Notes: generated by a model not told the origin, from the sequence alone. A DNA stretch of 64,000 nt from Enterococcus ureilyticus (GCF_001730315.1 NZ_MIKC01000002.1:62001-126000), one strand, 5' to 3'. Counted from the stretch's first letter, positions 34,000 through 44,815 are shown. Numbers and translations are program-made.

Positions 34000-36699
34000 A
34001 TGAAACATATAAAGAACACATTAAAGTTATTTAAATTAGATTGGCAACGTATTTTTAAAAACCCGATCGCTACATTTTTGATTATTGCACTGATGATTAT
34101 TCCATCACTTTATGCATGGTTCAATATCAAAGCCTTGTGGGATCCTTATGCAAATACAGGAGAATTGCCGATTGCAGTCTACAGTGACGACCAAGCTGTG
34201 ACATTCAAGGATAAAGAAGTCGATATTGGAAAAGAAGTATTAAAAAATCTTCATAAAAATAAACAATTAGGTTGGCGTTTTGTTGATTCAAAACAAGAAT
34301 TAGACAAAGGGGTAAAATCAGGAAAGTATTATGCCGGTATCTATCTGCCAAAAGATTTCTCAAAAGACCTATTAAGCTTTACTACAGGGGATATTAAAAA
34401 GCCTAAAATTGACTATTCAATCAATGAAAAGATCAATGCGATCGCACCAAAAATCGCTGAAAAAGGTGCAACCTCATTACAAGCGCAAATCACAGATGAG
34501 TTCACTAAAACAGCAAGTGGTACTTTGGTTCATGTATTTAATGATATTGGCTATAATTTAGATTCTAATCTGGTTAGTATAACGAAAGTGAAGGATATGA
34601 TCCTTTCGACAGATGAAAATATTGGTCAAATCGATAAATATATGCAAGAAGTTGTTGCGCTTCATGGGAAAATGCCTGAGTTGAAAACAAAGCTAGCGAA
34701 AGCCAATGAATTTGCGGAGTATTTGCCTCAAGTTGATGCTTTAGGAACAAAGCTAGTTGATTTAAACGACAAGATGCCAACAATCAAAGAACAAGCTAAA
34801 GTTATTTTGACCTTACAGGAGAAAATCCCAGAAATTCAAAATGCTGGGAAACAATTAGCGATGATTGACGAAGATTTTGCTTCAGTTGAACAAACAATGA
34901 CGGAAGGAATCGAAGAAGCTAAACAAGGTTTGACCATTATCCAACAAGTTCAAACGGCTTTGCCAGATATTGAAAAACTTGGAGAGCAAGCAGATCAATT
35001 AGCGACTGCAACCAGTGAAGGAGCAGTAAAATTACAAGAGGCGTTACCAAGCATTACAAGCAGTATCAAAGTAACGCTAGAGTCAGTTCAAACAATTGGA
35101 TCAAATGTATCCGCAATTGCTGGTCAAATCGAGCAATTATTGACTGATAATGAATTGACACCAGAAGAACGTGAAACGCTGAAGAAAATGTTGCAACAAT
35201 TTAGCGACAGCTTAGGGAAGCAGCAAGCAGCAATTGATCAATTGGCTGAAATGCTGACAAGTATTCAAAATTCTTCTGGTAATCAAGAACTTCAACCAAT
35301 CATTGATAATTTAAATAATCTTAGTACGTTGATTGCAGGGCTAAAAAATCGAGTGGATAGTATTGATGCTGATGGGATTTCAGTGGATCAGTTGAAAGCT
35401 GTATTAGGAGAAATTGAAAACATGGCCAACAATATCGCTGGGATTGCTGGCAGTATCAATGTAGATGCAGTTGCAACAGATGTAAATAACATTTTAACAA
35501 AGCTCATCACTACGATTTCCAGCGCTCAAGGCTTGCTCGACAAAGCTAAACAAATCGATTTTGCTACATTATTAAATTCAACACAAGCAACTGTTTCTAA
35601 TGCAATCAGCATCTTAGAAAAATACCAAGCAGAATTACCTGCAATCAAACAAGAAGTGCATGATGCCAATGTTTTACTGAATGGTCATATGGACACGATC
35701 GTAAATGGCATTAACAAAGGTGCAGAACTTTACAACAATGAATTGCCTGTCATCGAAGAAAAACTTGGCTTAGCTGCTGATTTTATTCAAAATGATTACC
35801 CAGGGATCAAAGAAAATATCACTGGTACTTTAAAAACAGTCAATGACAAAATGCCGGATTTAGAGTCTGCCTTGAACAAAGCAAATGACTTAGTTCAAAA
35901 TGACTGGCCAAATATCAAGACAGGTGTCCATAAAGCCGCAGAAGCGATCCGAAATGGGGAGAAGGATGTTGACCTTGGACAAGTGATAAAGTTGCTTAAA
36001 CTGGATGCTAACGCTGAAAGTGACTTCTTTGCTAAACCAGTTGAAGTGAAAGAAAATAAAATTTACCCAATTGCTAATAATGGCTCAGCTAGTACACCAT
36101 TTTACACAGCTCTTTGTTTATGGGTTGGTGCCGTGTTATTTTCAAGTGTGGCAACAACTGATTTTTATTTAGATGAAAAAGACCGCGGCAACTATTCAAA
36201 ACGGGAACAATTTTCTGCGAGGATGTTAACCTTTTTAGTAATGGGACTAGCGCAAGCGTTGATTGTGACGTTAGGAAATTATTTCTTGTTAGGAGTAGAT
36301 GTTAGACAACCAGTATATAGTGTATTATTTGCTTTGTTGATCGCCTTTGCGTTTATGATGATGGTCTATGTACTAGTGGCACTATTTGGCAATGTCGGAA
36401 AAGGGGCTGCGATCATTATCCTGGTACTTTCAATCTCAGGAGGTGGCGGAAACTATCCAATTCAGGTTTCCGGCAAATTCTTCCAGTTTATTAATCCATT
36501 TTTACCATTTACCCATGCGGTAAATCTATTAAGGGAATCAGCAGGAGGTATTTATTGGCCGAATGCTTGGAAGGCGATTCTCATTTTACTAGGAATTTCA
36601 ATTGTGTTTTGTGTGTTGGGCATTCTCTTATATCCTTATGTTGAAGAAAAAACGAAGAAGTTAGAGAACGTTTCGCATGAAAGTCATATTTTCCATTAA
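34000..36699 (+). CDS. YhgE/Pip-family membrane protein
   Basis: An 899-residue protein (GTG at 33991 would give 902). One N-terminal membrane segment (about 20-40, [18 protein letters not shown]), then the conserved Pip/YhgE extracellular N-part, a very long alpha-helical region of about 560 residues with a repeating periplasmic-stalk look (QLAxxLxxxxxxI), and five to six C-terminal membrane segments of ABC-2 type (about 700-880). Pip in Lactococcus is a phage-infection receptor; YhgE is otherwise tied to type VII secretion and ESAT-6-like loci. None of these partners is adjacent here. Confidence 0.88.
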   Translation: MKHIKNTLKLFKLDWQRIFKNPIATFLIIALMIIPSLYAWFNIKALWDPYANTGELPIAVYSDDQAVTFKDKEVDIGKEVLKNLHKNKQLGWRFVDSKQELDKGVKSGKYYAGIYLPKDFSKDLLSFTTGDIKKPKIDYSINEKINAIAPKIAEKGATSLQAQITDEFTKTASGTLVHVFNDIGYNLDSNLVSITKVKDMILSTDENIGQIDKYMQEVVALHGKMPELKTKLAKANEFAEYLPQVDALGTKLVDLNDKMPTIKEQAKVILTLQEKIPEIQNAGKQLAMIDEDFASVEQTMTEGIEEAKQGLTIIQQVQTALPDIEKLGEQADQLATATSEGAVKLQEALPSITSSIKVTLESVQTIGSNVSAIAGQIEQLLTDNELTPEERETLKKMLQQFSDSLGKQQAAIDQLAEMLTSIQNSSGNQELQPIIDNLNNLSTLIAGLKNRVDSIDADGISVDQLKAVLGEIENMANNIAGIAGSINVDAVATDVNNILTKLITTISSAQGLLDKAKQIDFATLLNSTQATVSNAISILEKYQAELPAIKQEVHDANVLLNGHMDTIVNGINKGAELYNNELPVIEEKLGLAADFIQNDYPGIKENITGTLKTVNDKMPDLESALNKANDLVQNDWPNIKTGVHKAAEAIRNGEKDVDLGQVIKLLKLDANAESDFFAKPVEVKENKIYPIANNGSASTPFYTALCLWVGAVLFSSVATTDFYLDEKDRGNYSKREQFSARMLTFLVMGLAQALIVTLGNYFLLGVDVRQPVYSVLFALLIAFAFMMMVYVLVALFGNVGKGAAIIILVLSISGGGGNYPIQVSGKFFQFINPFLPFTHAVNLLRESAGGIYWPNAWKAILILLGISIVFCVLGILLYPYVEEKTKKLENVSHESHIFH

Positions 36700-36725
36700 A
36701 AATAAGAAATAACTGCTGGTGAAAG

Positions 36726-36766
36726 CTTGAATCAAGCCTATAATGGGAGTGATTCAAGTTTTTTTC
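36726..36766 (+). terminator. Terminator after the YhgE gene
   Basis: Nine-base-pair stem CTTGAATCA / TGATTCAAG, then TTTTTTTT. A 12-base palindrome AATTGATCAATT lies further on (36816-36827). Confidence 0.78.
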
Positions 36767-36938
36767 CTTATTTGTTATCTTTCAAGGTGTCCCTAATAAA
36801 AAAACAAAGACATCCAATTGATCAATTAGGGGGATTCTAAACAATAAAAACTCACTAAAAAAAACAGCATTTAACTATACAAATGGCTGAAATCATTTTA
36901 TAGTCTTAAGATATGCTAAAAATGAGGTAGGGATCACG

Positions 36939-38102
36939 ATGATAAAATTTTTAATAGAGCGCTTTGAAAAAAGCCAACCAAAAAATTCAGATACTCGAAC
37001 AGCTTTTGGGATTTTTGCGGGGATCGTAGGGTTACTATCTAACTTGCTGCTTTTTGTTGGAAAATTGTTGATTGGACTAATTTCTGGCAGTGTGTCGATT
37101 ATGGCTGATGCAATGAATAATTTGTCGGATACGGTTTCTTCTGTGCTAACGCTCGTCGGTTTTTATATTTCAGGGAAACCAGCAGATAAAGAACATCCAT
37201 ACGGTCATGAACGTTTTGAATATATCAGCGGTATGTTAGTTTCGTTATTGATTACCTTTGTTGGGTTTCAATTTTTTATGACATCGATTGAACGAATCCG
37301 AGATCCTCAAAGTATCAAAGTAACACCAGTAATTCTGATTGTGTTAGTATTGTCGATTCTCATCAAAGTTTGGCAAAGTATTTTTTATCAACGAGTAGCC
37401 AAAAAAATTGATTCTAATACATTAGTTGCAACGGCTAAAGATAGTTTAAATGACGTATTTACGACGATGGCTGTACTCGTTTCAGCGACAGTAGAAGGCT
37501 TGACTGGCTTGAAAATTGATGGCTTTGTAGGGCTATTGATAGCGTGTTACATTATTTTTAGTGGTTTACAATTGATTCGAGAGTTTGTCAACGAGTTGAT
37601 GGGGCTTAGACCTGATCAAGCAGCGATAGATGAAATGAAACGATATCTATCCTTAGTACCAGAAATCGTAGGGTATCATGATTTACTGATCCATCAATAT
37701 GGACCCAATAAAACATTTGCCTCTGTTCATATTGAAATCGATGACCGCTGGAATCTGACTCAAGCCCATGAAAAGACGGATGATATCGAAAAGAAATTTA
37801 AAGAAGCGTTGGGGGTTGATCTTGTTTGTCACATCGATCCTGTGAACTTACATGATCAAAGACAACAGTTTATTCACCAAGAGCTGAAAAGAATCATCAA
37901 AGGGATCAATAGTGAATTAAAAGCCCACGATATACGCTTAGTAGATCATGGCAGTCAGCCTCGTATTTTATTTGATTTGGTTGTTCCAAACCATTTTAAA
38001 GCAACAGACCAGGAACTAAAGATTCGCATTCAAGAACAAGTATATCGAAATATTGGGGATTATTTAGTTGAAGTAACATTTGATCACAATTATTTACTTT
38101 AA
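36939..38102 (+). CDS. Cation diffusion facilitator (CDF) metal efflux protein, possibly Mn2+
   Basis: A 387-residue CDF exporter with six membrane segments (about 22-190). Membrane-site motifs are SIMADAMNNLSDTVSS in TM2 and TAKDSLNDVFTT in TM5, with the loop HPYGHERFEY after TM2. The cytoplasmic C-terminal domain (about 205-290) has HxxH-like metal contacts, followed by a second ferredoxin-like extension. The NNxSD TM2 pattern and the length are close to the streptococcal manganese exporter MntE, but Zn or Fe cannot be ruled out. GAGGTAGGG precedes the ATG. It stands alone. Confidence 0.85.
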   Translation: MIKFLIERFEKSQPKNSDTRTAFGIFAGIVGLLSNLLLFVGKLLIGLISGSVSIMADAMNNLSDTVSSVLTLVGFYISGKPADKEHPYGHERFEYISGMLVSLLITFVGFQFFMTSIERIRDPQSIKVTPVILIVLVLSILIKVWQSIFYQRVAKKIDSNTLVATAKDSLNDVFTTMAVLVSATVEGLTGLKIDGFVGLLIACYIIFSGLQLIREFVNELMGLRPDQAAIDEMKRYLSLVPEIVGYHDLLIHQYGPNKTFASVHIEIDDRWNLTQAHEKTDDIEKKFKEALGVDLVCHIDPVNLHDQRQQFIHQELKRIIKGINSELKAHDIRLVDHGSQPRILFDLVVPNHFKATDQELKIRIQEQVYRNIGDYLVEVTFDHNYLL

Positions 38103-38250
38103 ATTTCTCTTTAATGATAAAAAAATAATAGCTATATAGTTGTTTTTCTCAAAAATATACATAAAAATGATTGTTTTAGCTAAAAAAATGAGAAAATATT
38201 GTTCTCTAACATGGTAACATAGGGATGAAATGTTAGGAGGAATGAAAAGG

Positions 38251-38571
38251 ATGGATCGTAACTTATTAATCGTTCTCTATTTTTTTGTTGTTGTGATTGT
38301 TGTTTTAACATTAGTGATTGTCAGAGATAAACAATTTTTACGGAGTTTATTAGGAAAAAAAGAAGTACAGCAAGAAGAAATCACGGATTTGAAATTAGAG
38401 AAGATTCGTTTGAAACATATTATAAAAATGCAGGATGAGACGATTTCTCATATGCTGAGCTCAACTCAGTATATTAAACCGATGAAAATAGAACCAAACG
38501 AAGCAAATCAAGAGACAGAATGGCATTTGGATGAATATACCAGTATGAATCGAGAGTATCACGAATTATAA
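38251..38571 (+). CDS. Small single-span membrane protein with coiled coil
   Basis: A 106-residue protein: one membrane segment at the N-terminus (about 4-24, LLIVLYFFVVVIVVLTLVIV) and a charged, coiled-coil cytoplasmic tail (EEITDLKLEKIRLKHIIKMQ). TAGGAGG at 38234-38240 lies ten bases before ATG 38251; the Met codons at 38230 and 38242 lie before or too near the ribosome site. The topology recalls small division and regulatory membrane proteins, but no family was recognised. Confidence 0.7.
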   Translation: MDRNLLIVLYFFVVVIVVLTLVIVRDKQFLRSLLGKKEVQQEEITDLKLEKIRLKHIIKMQDETISHMLSSTQYIKPMKIEPNEANQETEWHLDEYTSMNREYHEL

Positions 38572-38580
38572 GTAAATAGA

Positions 38581-38626
38581 AGAAGTTGAACTATAACTCT
38601 TAGAGTTTCCGGTTCAACTTCTTTTA
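38581..38626 (+). terminator. Terminator after the small membrane protein
   Basis: Stem AGAAGTTGAAC / GTTCAACTTCT with an inner ACTC/GAGT hairpin, then TTTT. Confidence 0.82.
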
Positions 38627-38696
38627 GTTGCTATCCATTTGTCCTTGTATATGAATCGATAAAAACATATACTAGCCTTAAAAAGGAGGTTATTGA

Positions 38697-40358
38697 ATGA
38701 ATGCTCAATGGATCGTACTTGGTTTTGTGGGGCTGATTATATTGATTATCAGTGTAATGGAAATTTATAATCGCTTAAAATTACGAGCAATGGTCAAAAG
38801 TAAGTGGGGAACATTTCCTAATACACGTTTTTTTGATAAAGAGGAAAGCTTGAGGGATGCGTGGTATACAGCTAAAAAATATCGAAAGTATGATAGTGAA
38901 GTCGATGAGATCACTTGGTATGATCTAGACGGATTTACTCTGTTTGAAAGAATCAATGCAACCTATTCAAGTGTAGGCTCAGAAGCACTGTATCAGCGTT
39001 TACGCAATTTTAACTTCTCAGAAGATAGTCATGACCGTTTGGAAACATTGATTGAGTATTATGAGCAAAATCCTCAGATTAGAGAAGCGATTCAATTTCA
39101 GTTTGCCTGTTTAGGGAAACAAGATAAGAATAATGTTGAAAGCTATTTAAGTGAAACTAGAAACCAAGTGCTGCCAAATACAAAACTCTACTTGTTTTGT
39201 GGGAGTCTACCGATTGCCGCCGTCGCTTTATTACTGTTATTTCCGAATACCGTATCGATTGTCCTATTGTTAGGCTCGATTTTATTCAATGTGATTTATT
39301 ACCAAATAAAAAAGGAAAAATTACAACGTGAGCTGATCTGTATGGGGTATTTAGTCCAAACGGTTGTATGTGCAAAGAAATTAGCTAAAGTGAAAACACC
39401 TTTTCAAGAAGAGTTGGCAAACAACCTTAAGCCGTTGGCATCAATGACTAAATTTGGTATTTCCTTTCGAATAAAGTCTAACAGTGAGGCTGAAATGATG
39501 TTTGATTATTTTGCGATGATCTTCATGCTGCCCTTTATTTCATATAACTTTGTTCTGGAAAAATTAACCAATTATGAAACTCAAGCAAAAGAAATGTGGC
39601 GTTTACTTGGAGAATTGGAAGTTGCAGCAGCAGTTTTGAATTTTCGTAAAGTCATGCCAGATACAAGCCAACCTGTATTTTCAAAAGGCATTCAAGTAAA
39701 GGGGGAAGAAGTTTATCATCCATTATTAGCCTCTCCTGTGCCAAATGAAGTGAACTGGACAAAAAATACCCTAGTAACTGGTTCGAATGCTTCTGGCAAG
39801 TCTACCTATGTTAAAAGTGTAGCGATCAGCTGTATTCTTTCTGCGACGATCCACACCGCGTTAGCGACCAAGTTTCAATTGCCGTTTGCACATATTTTGA
39901 CATCAATGGCAGTTGAAGATGACATTTTTGAAGGCGATAGCTATTTTGTTGCAGAAATCAAATCAGTTAAACGAGTCCTTGATTTAGCTGAAACAAGAGT
40001 TCCGTGTTTATGTTTTATTGATGAAATACTAAAGGGTACGAATACGATCGAACGAATCGCCGCATCATCTAGTATGGTTCATTGGTTAGCAGATTATCCG
40101 TCGTTGGCTTTTGTTGCTACCCATGACATTGAACTGACAGAAATCTTAAAAGAATCTTGTGATAATGTCCATTTTCAAGAGCAGGTGACAAAAGAACAAG
40201 GTGTATCATTTGATTACCGTCTAAGGCAAGGACCATCAACTACGAGAAATGCCATTCAGCTTTTGCAGGTGTTGAATTATCCGCAACGGATCGTGGCACA
40301 GGCAAAAAAAGAAGCAGATTATTTTGATGAATATCGTACTTGGCAAACAGTAGAATAG
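38697..40358 (+). CDS. Membrane-bound MutS-like ATPase
   Basis: A 553-residue protein with the MutS ATPase domain at its C-terminus: Walker A VTGSNASGKSTYVKSVA, the MutS-type loop LTSMAVEDDIFEGDSYFVAE, Walker B PCLCFIDEILKGTNT and a switch His in AFVATHDIEL. The N-terminus is not that of MutS: it has one membrane segment (about 6-24), a cytoplasmic helical part, and two further segments near 166-205. No mismatch-recognition domain is present, so it is not a mismatch-repair MutS despite common naming. The family is widespread in Firmicutes and Bacteroidetes without an assigned job. AGGAGG precedes the ATG. Confidence 0.85.
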   Translation: MNAQWIVLGFVGLIILIISVMEIYNRLKLRAMVKSKWGTFPNTRFFDKEESLRDAWYTAKKYRKYDSEVDEITWYDLDGFTLFERINATYSSVGSEALYQRLRNFNFSEDSHDRLETLIEYYEQNPQIREAIQFQFACLGKQDKNNVESYLSETRNQVLPNTKLYLFCGSLPIAAVALLLLFPNTVSIVLLLGSILFNVIYYQIKKEKLQRELICMGYLVQTVVCAKKLAKVKTPFQEELANNLKPLASMTKFGISFRIKSNSEAEMMFDYFAMIFMLPFISYNFVLEKLTNYETQAKEMWRLLGELEVAAAVLNFRKVMPDTSQPVFSKGIQVKGEEVYHPLLASPVPNEVNWTKNTLVTGSNASGKSTYVKSVAISCILSATIHTALATKFQLPFAHILTSMAVEDDIFEGDSYFVAEIKSVKRVLDLAETRVPCLCFIDEILKGTNTIERIAASSSMVHWLADYPSLAFVATHDIELTEILKESCDNVHFQEQVTKEQGVSFDYRLRQGPSTTRNAIQLLQVLNYPQRIVAQAKKEADYFDEYRTWQTVE

Positions 40359-40363
40359 CAATC

Positions 40364-40402
40364 AAGACATGAAAATCGTTTTGGATGTTCATGTCTTTTT
40401 TC
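40364..40402 (+). terminator. Terminator after the MutS-like gene
   Basis: Ten-base-pair stem AAGACATGAA / TTCATGTCTT with inner AATC/GGAT pairs, then TTTTTT. Confidence 0.8.
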
Positions 40403-40613
40403 TTGTGACGACAGCGCAAAGGCAGAATCGTTTCCTTGAAAAGATAAGCTTGTTAAAATGAAAAAAACAGTGCTCTAAGAATTTGTTTAAACGATGGAAA
40501 GAAGAGCCTAAACATTTCAATTATTTAGCAGGGAAATAATTGACAATCTTACTTTAGAAGCGTAGCATATGTGATTGTTTCGGAAAAAAATAGGAAAAGG
40601 AGAGGTTGATCAA

Positions 40614-42437
40614 GTGGATTATTTAAAGCGATTATTTATCGGTAAGCCGTTAAAATCGACTGAAAATGATGAACATAAGTTGAGTCGTTTTGCCGCATTG
40701 GCTTTATTGTCATCAGATGCATTATCCTCTATTGCTTATGGTACTGAACAAATCGTTGTCGTGTTAGTTACGTTATCTGCTGCGGCTATCTGGTATTCAC
40801 TGCCCATTGCCGCTTTTGTCATTATTTTACTTATTTCATTAACACTATCTTATCGGCAAATCATTCATGCATATCCTCAGGGTGGCGGAGCTTATGTCGT
40901 CAGCAGTGAAAATTTAGGGAAAAATGCTGGACTAATAGCAGGCGGTTCTTTATTGGTCGACTACATGTTGACTGTAGCAGTTTCGGTGTCGGCAGGCGCT
41001 GAGGCGATCATTTCAGCAGTACCAGCTCTATACGGGCACCAAGTTGTGATTTCCATCATCATTGTTTTATTGATCATGTTGATGAATTTACGAGGCTTAA
41101 GGGAATCAGCTGGCTTTTTGATGCTGCCGGTCTATAGCTTTATTGCGATTATTACTTTATTGATTGCTACCGGGCTATTTAAAATTATCACAGGTGTAGT
41201 GCCGATTCATGCAACAGCGGTGCCGGGGGCGGTGGTTCCTGGGATTACAATTGCGTTGATTTTGAGGGCCTTCTCTTCTGGCTCCTCATCATTGACTGGG
41301 GTTGAAGCAATTAGTAATGCTGTTCCTTTTTTTAAAAAGCCGCGAGCAAAAAATGCGGCTGGTACGTTAACTTTGATGGCTGGGATTTTAGGCTTTTTCT
41401 TTGTAGGAATCACGTTTATCAACTATTGGTATGGGATTGTTCCACAGACGGAAGTGACTGTCTTAGCTCAAATCGGTAAAGCAGTATTTGGTCAAAATAT
41501 TCTTTATTATCTCTTGCAGTTTGCAACAGCTTTGATTTTAGCTGTTGCAGCTAATACTGGCTTTTCAGCGTTTCCAGTGTTGGCCTTTAATTTAGCGAAA
41601 GATAAATTTATGCCGCATATGTATATGGATCGTGGGGATCGTTTGGGGTATTCAAATGGTATCTTGACTTTAGCTGCAGGTTCAGTGGTTTTGCTATTAA
41701 TTTTTCAAGGCTCAACAGAACGATTGATTCCATTATATTCAATCGGTGTGTTTATACCGTTTGCCTTATCTCAGACTGGGATGGTAGTAAAATGGCGTAA
41801 AGAGACAAAAAAATGGTTGTCAAAATCAATTGCAAATATGATTGGAGCATTCATTTCTTATGGAATTATCGTTATTTTATTCATGTATCGTTTGGGAGAT
41901 ATTTGGCCATTTTTTATTATTATGCCAGTACTGATTTTTATTTTTTATAGTATTCATGCTCATTACAAAAATGTAGCCGAACAGCTGCGCTTAGAGGAAA
42001 CTGTGGAACAACAAGAATTTTTCGGCAACACAGTGATTGTGTTAGTTGGAAATGTGACGCAAGCCAATGTGGGGGCGGTAAATTATGCCCGTTCAATCGG
42101 TGATTATGTCGTTGCGATGCATGTATCGCTTGATGAGAATGTGGAAAAGGAAAAAGAAATCGAGACGGAGTTCAAAAAACAATTTCCTGATATTCGTTTT
42201 TCTGTCGTCCATTCTTCGTATCGTTCGATCACAAATCCAATTCTTCGTTATGTCGATTTGGTTAGTAAAAATTCAGCTAAGCGGCATTATACAACGACGG
42301 TCCTGATTCCTCAATTCGTCCCTAATCGTCGTTGGCAAAATATTTTGCATAATCAGACGAGCTTACGTTTGCGCCTGCGCTTATCTTGGCGCGAGAATAT
42401 TGTCGTTGCAACATATAGTTATCGTTTGAAGAAATAA
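40614..42437 (+). CDS. kimA: APC-family potassium importer, KimA/YdaO-like
   Basis: A 607-residue protein with 12 membrane segments and a roughly 150-residue cytoplasmic domain. It has the KimA hallmark DALSSIAYGTEQIVVVL in TM1, ALLSSDALSS and FSSGSSSLTGVEAISNAVPFF in TM6, and a USP-like C-terminus (VIVLVGNVTQANVGAVNYAR) that in KimA binds c-di-AMP. The GTG start at 40614 lies eight bases after AAGGAGAGG, and yields the length of the Bacillus protein. No ydaO riboswitch was recognised upstream. Potassium uptake fits with the Kup gene at the end of the window. Amino-acid transport is the main alternative. Confidence 0.8.
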   Translation: MDYLKRLFIGKPLKSTENDEHKLSRFAALALLSSDALSSIAYGTEQIVVVLVTLSAAAIWYSLPIAAFVIILLISLTLSYRQIIHAYPQGGGAYVVSSENLGKNAGLIAGGSLLVDYMLTVAVSVSAGAEAIISAVPALYGHQVVISIIIVLLIMLMNLRGLRESAGFLMLPVYSFIAIITLLIATGLFKIITGVVPIHATAVPGAVVPGITIALILRAFSSGSSSLTGVEAISNAVPFFKKPRAKNAAGTLTLMAGILGFFFVGITFINYWYGIVPQTEVTVLAQIGKAVFGQNILYYLLQFATALILAVAANTGFSAFPVLAFNLAKDKFMPHMYMDRGDRLGYSNGILTLAAGSVVLLLIFQGSTERLIPLYSIGVFIPFALSQTGMVVKWRKETKKWLSKSIANMIGAFISYGIIVILFMYRLGDIWPFFIIMPVLIFIFYSIHAHYKNVAEQLRLEETVEQQEFFGNTVIVLVGNVTQANVGAVNYARSIGDYVVAMHVSLDENVEKEKEIETEFKKQFPDIRFSVVHSSYRSITNPILRYVDLVSKNSAKRHYTTTVLIPQFVPNRRWQNILHNQTSLRLRLRLSWRENIVVATYSYRLKK

Positions 42438-42480
42438 AAAAAGCAAGTAAGAATCAGAAGAGATTCTTACTTGCTTTTTT
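42437..42480 (+). terminator. Terminator of the potassium importer gene
   Basis: Nineteen-base-pair perfect stem (AAAAAGCAAGTAAGAATC core) with a six-base loop and T-run; it could work on both strands. Confidence 0.92.
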
Positions 42481-42492
42481 TGTTAAAGCTAA

Positions 42493-42539
42493 AAAGGCTC
42501 ATACCGCTTTACTAGATATAGCGGCACAAAACAGCCTTT
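42493..42539 (-). terminator. Terminator of the opuC operon
   Basis: AAAGGCT / AGCCTTT and an inner CCGCT / AGCGG stem. Read on the minus strand it is followed by TTTTAGCTTT. It lies 34 bases past the opuCD stop. Confidence 0.65.
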
Positions 42540-42572
42540 GAAGAAAATAGATAAGCGTTTTGTTCCACTTTT

Positions 42573-43241
42573 CTATGAATGTTTACTAGCTGGATCTAAG
42601 CGGCGTTCGATCATGCCTAACACCCAGTCTGTAATGATCGCCATTAAGGCCGTTGGTAAGGCACCAACAAGAATGATCGCTGTCCCATCAGTTGCATTAG
42701 TACCGCGAATGATGATATCTCCTAACCCACCGGCACCGACAAAAGCACCAATTGCGGTGATCCCGATTGCTACGACAAGAGCATTTCTAATTCCTGCCAT
42801 GATCACAGAGACAGAAAGCGGCAATTCTACCATGTAAAGCCTTTGCCATTTTGTCATGCCCATTCCTTTGCCCACATCTAATATATTTCGGTCGACTTGG
42901 ATCATCCCAGTATAGGTATTTTTGATGATCGGTAAAAGCGAATAGAGAAAGACCGTGACGATAACTGTGTTGACACCCAGACCAAGACCTAACATCAAGA
43001 TTGAAAGCATCGCGAGAGAAGGAACCGTCTGAATCAAGTTTGCAATACTGACGACCCAACCAGCCATTTTTCTTCTACGGGCAATGAAAATCCCGATAGG
43101 TATACCAACGATAGCGGCAAATAATACACCGTAGATAGAAATTAAGAAATGCCGAACGAATTGACTCAAAACATAACTGCCATTTTGCTCAAAGTAATAG
43201 AAAAACTGCTGCAGTAAATTCATATCTTGTAAATTCTGCAT
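42573..43241 (-). CDS. opuCD: Osmoprotectant ABC transporter permease OpuCD
   Basis: A 222-residue permease with five to six membrane segments and the EAA-loop-like block DVGKGMGMTKWQRLYMVELP near the middle. It is the second permease of a glycine betaine/carnitine/choline importer. ATG 43241 overlaps the stop of opuCC (TAATG), with GGAGGTGG upstream. It ends the operon. The closest relative in the window is opuCB, and both have QTVPSLAML-type strands. Confidence 0.9.
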   Translation of the reverse strand: MQNLQDMNLLQQFFYYFEQNGSYVLSQFVRHFLISIYGVLFAAIVGIPIGIFIARRRKMAGWVVSIANLIQTVPSLAMLSILMLGLGLGVNTVIVTVFLYSLLPIIKNTYTGMIQVDRNILDVGKGMGMTKWQRLYMVELPLSVSVIMAGIRNALVVAIGITAIGAFVGAGGLGDIIIRGTNATDGTAIILVGALPTALMAIITDWVLGMIERRLDPASKHS

Positions 43242-44173
43242 TATTTTCCACCTCCTTCAGACTCGAAGAAATGGTGTTCTTTTAAGAAATTATCCGCAAC
43301 GGTTTCAGGTTCCATTAGATCATTGTCTGCTTGATAGTTTAGCTTTTGCATCGTTTCGGTTGAAATTTTTCCTGATAATTTACTAAGGACATCACTTAAT
43401 TCAGGATGTTTTTTCAAGATTTCATCTGTTGCGACTGCACAGGCATCATAAGGCGGGAAGAAATGGAGATCATCTTCTAAAATAACCAAATCATAACTGC
43501 CGATTCGGCCATCTGTTGAATAGCCTAAAACAACATCCATTTTATTCGCAGCCACTGCGTCGTAAACTAAACCAATCTGCATTGGAAACACTCGTTTAAA
43601 ATCAAAGCCATAGGTTTCAGTAAACCCTTTATAACCGTCCCCTTTACGGTCGATCCAAGATGTATCAACACCAGCAGTTAGCTGGTCGCCAACTTTTTTA
43701 AGATCACTGATTGTTTTTAAATTATATTTCTTGGCCGTTTCTTGTGTAACCATAAAAGCGTAGGTATTGGCAAATCCGTAGGAATTAAACCATTTTTGCT
43801 GGAATCTTTTTTGAAACTCTGATTGGACTACCTCAAAAGCTTTTTTAGGTTCTTTGATTGGTTCTAGATTAAGTGTTGTAGTCAAATCAGTCCCTGTGTA
43901 CCGGGCAGCTGAAATTTGTGCGTCACCATTCATCATTGCTTGGTGATTGATTGTAGTCGTTGCTAAATTATTGATGATCGTGGTTTTTTCATCCGTGTAA
44001 TGCTCGATCATACCAGCGACTAGGCTTGCTAATATCTGTGCTTCTGATGTGATTCCGCCAGTAATAGAAATCGTAGAGTCATCGGCGTTAGAAGCAAGTC
44101 CAGGTAAGGAGCAGCCCGATAATAGTAAAGCACTACAAAAAGTGATGAACAATAATTTTAATTTTCGTTTCAT
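43241..44173 (-). CDS. opuCC: Osmoprotectant-binding lipoprotein OpuCC
   Basis: A 310-residue substrate-binding protein with a signal peptide and lipobox LLLSGCS, so it is anchored on the outer face of the membrane. It has the OpuAC/ProX-like fold with ISITGGITSEAQILASLVAG near the N-terminus and ARYTGTDLTTTL in the ligand site. It should deliver quaternary ammonium osmolytes to the OpuCB/CD channel. It follows opuCB by two bases. Confidence 0.9.
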   Translation of the reverse strand: MKRKLKLLFITFCSALLLSGCSLPGLASNADDSTISITGGITSEAQILASLVAGMIEHYTDEKTTIINNLATTTINHQAMMNGDAQISAARYTGTDLTTTLNLEPIKEPKKAFEVVQSEFQKRFQQKWFNSYGFANTYAFMVTQETAKKYNLKTISDLKKVGDQLTAGVDTSWIDRKGDGYKGFTETYGFDFKRVFPMQIGLVYDAVAANKMDVVLGYSTDGRIGSYDLVILEDDLHFFPPYDACAVATDEILKKHPELSDVLSKLSGKISTETMQKLNYQADNDLMEPETVADNFLKEHHFFESEGGGK

Positions 44174-44175
44174 GA

Positions 44176-44811
44176 TTATTCCGCCTCCCTTAATGCTTTA
44201 GGCGTTAATTTTTTCTCTAATAGCCCTAGTAATAGATCTGCGGCCAAAGCCAAAATAGTAACAGGAATCGTTCCGGCAAAAATCAAATCGGGTTGATAAT
44301 TATTTAATCCGCTGAAAATGAAGTCTCCAAGACCACCAGCACCGATATAAGAAGCTAATGTGGCCCATGCAATCACATAAACGGCAGCTAGGCGAATCCC
44401 TGCCATGATCGTCGGCATCGCTATTGGTAATTCGACCATAAAGATCGATTGGACATTGGTCATGCCCATTCCTTTGGCAGCATCTTTATAATCAGAGCTG
44501 ACTTCTTTGATTCCAATATACGTATTTCTTAAAATAGGTAATAAAGAGTAAATAAACAAAGCAATGATAGCTGGAATTTTTCCAACACCAAAAATTGGGA
44601 TCATCAATGCAAGTAAAGCTAAAGAAGGGACAGTTTGTAAAGCACTGGTTAAGCCGATAACAATGGCCGCTGTTCTCTTAGTTCGTGTCAATAAAATTCC
44701 AATAGGTACTGCAAATAAAATACCCAAGAGAAGAGCTATCCCGGAAATAAAAATATGTTCACCGATTTTAGTGACAAGCTCATTTCCTCGTTCTAATAAA
44801 AACTGATTCAT
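44176..44811 (-). CDS. opuCB: Osmoprotectant ABC transporter permease OpuCB
   Basis: A 211-residue permease with five to six membrane segments and the EAA-like block [27 protein letters not shown] lies seven bases before ATG 44811, and the longer frame to 44844 would overlap the opuCA stop; 44811 gives the family N-terminus ([12 protein letters not shown]). It sits four bases after the opuCA stop. Confidence 0.9.
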   Translation of the reverse strand: MNQFLLERGNELVTKIGEHIFISGIALLLGILFAVPIGILLTRTKRTAAIVIGLTSALQTVPSLALLALMIPIFGVGKIPAIIALFIYSLLPILRNTYIGIKEVSSDYKDAAKGMGMTNVQSIFMVELPIAMPTIMAGIRLAAVYVIAWATLASYIGAGGLGDFIFSGLNNYQPDLIFAGTIPVTILALAADLLLGLLEKKLTPKALREAE

Positions 44812-44815
44812 TTTT

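Noticed and set aside
40403-40613. c-di-AMP (ydaO) riboswitch before the KimA-like gene
   Set aside because: The conserved ydaO-class sequence blocks are not present.
42538-42837. A plus-strand frame of 99 codons opposite opuCD
   Set aside because: Shadow of the opuCD gene, with no promoter or ribosome site.
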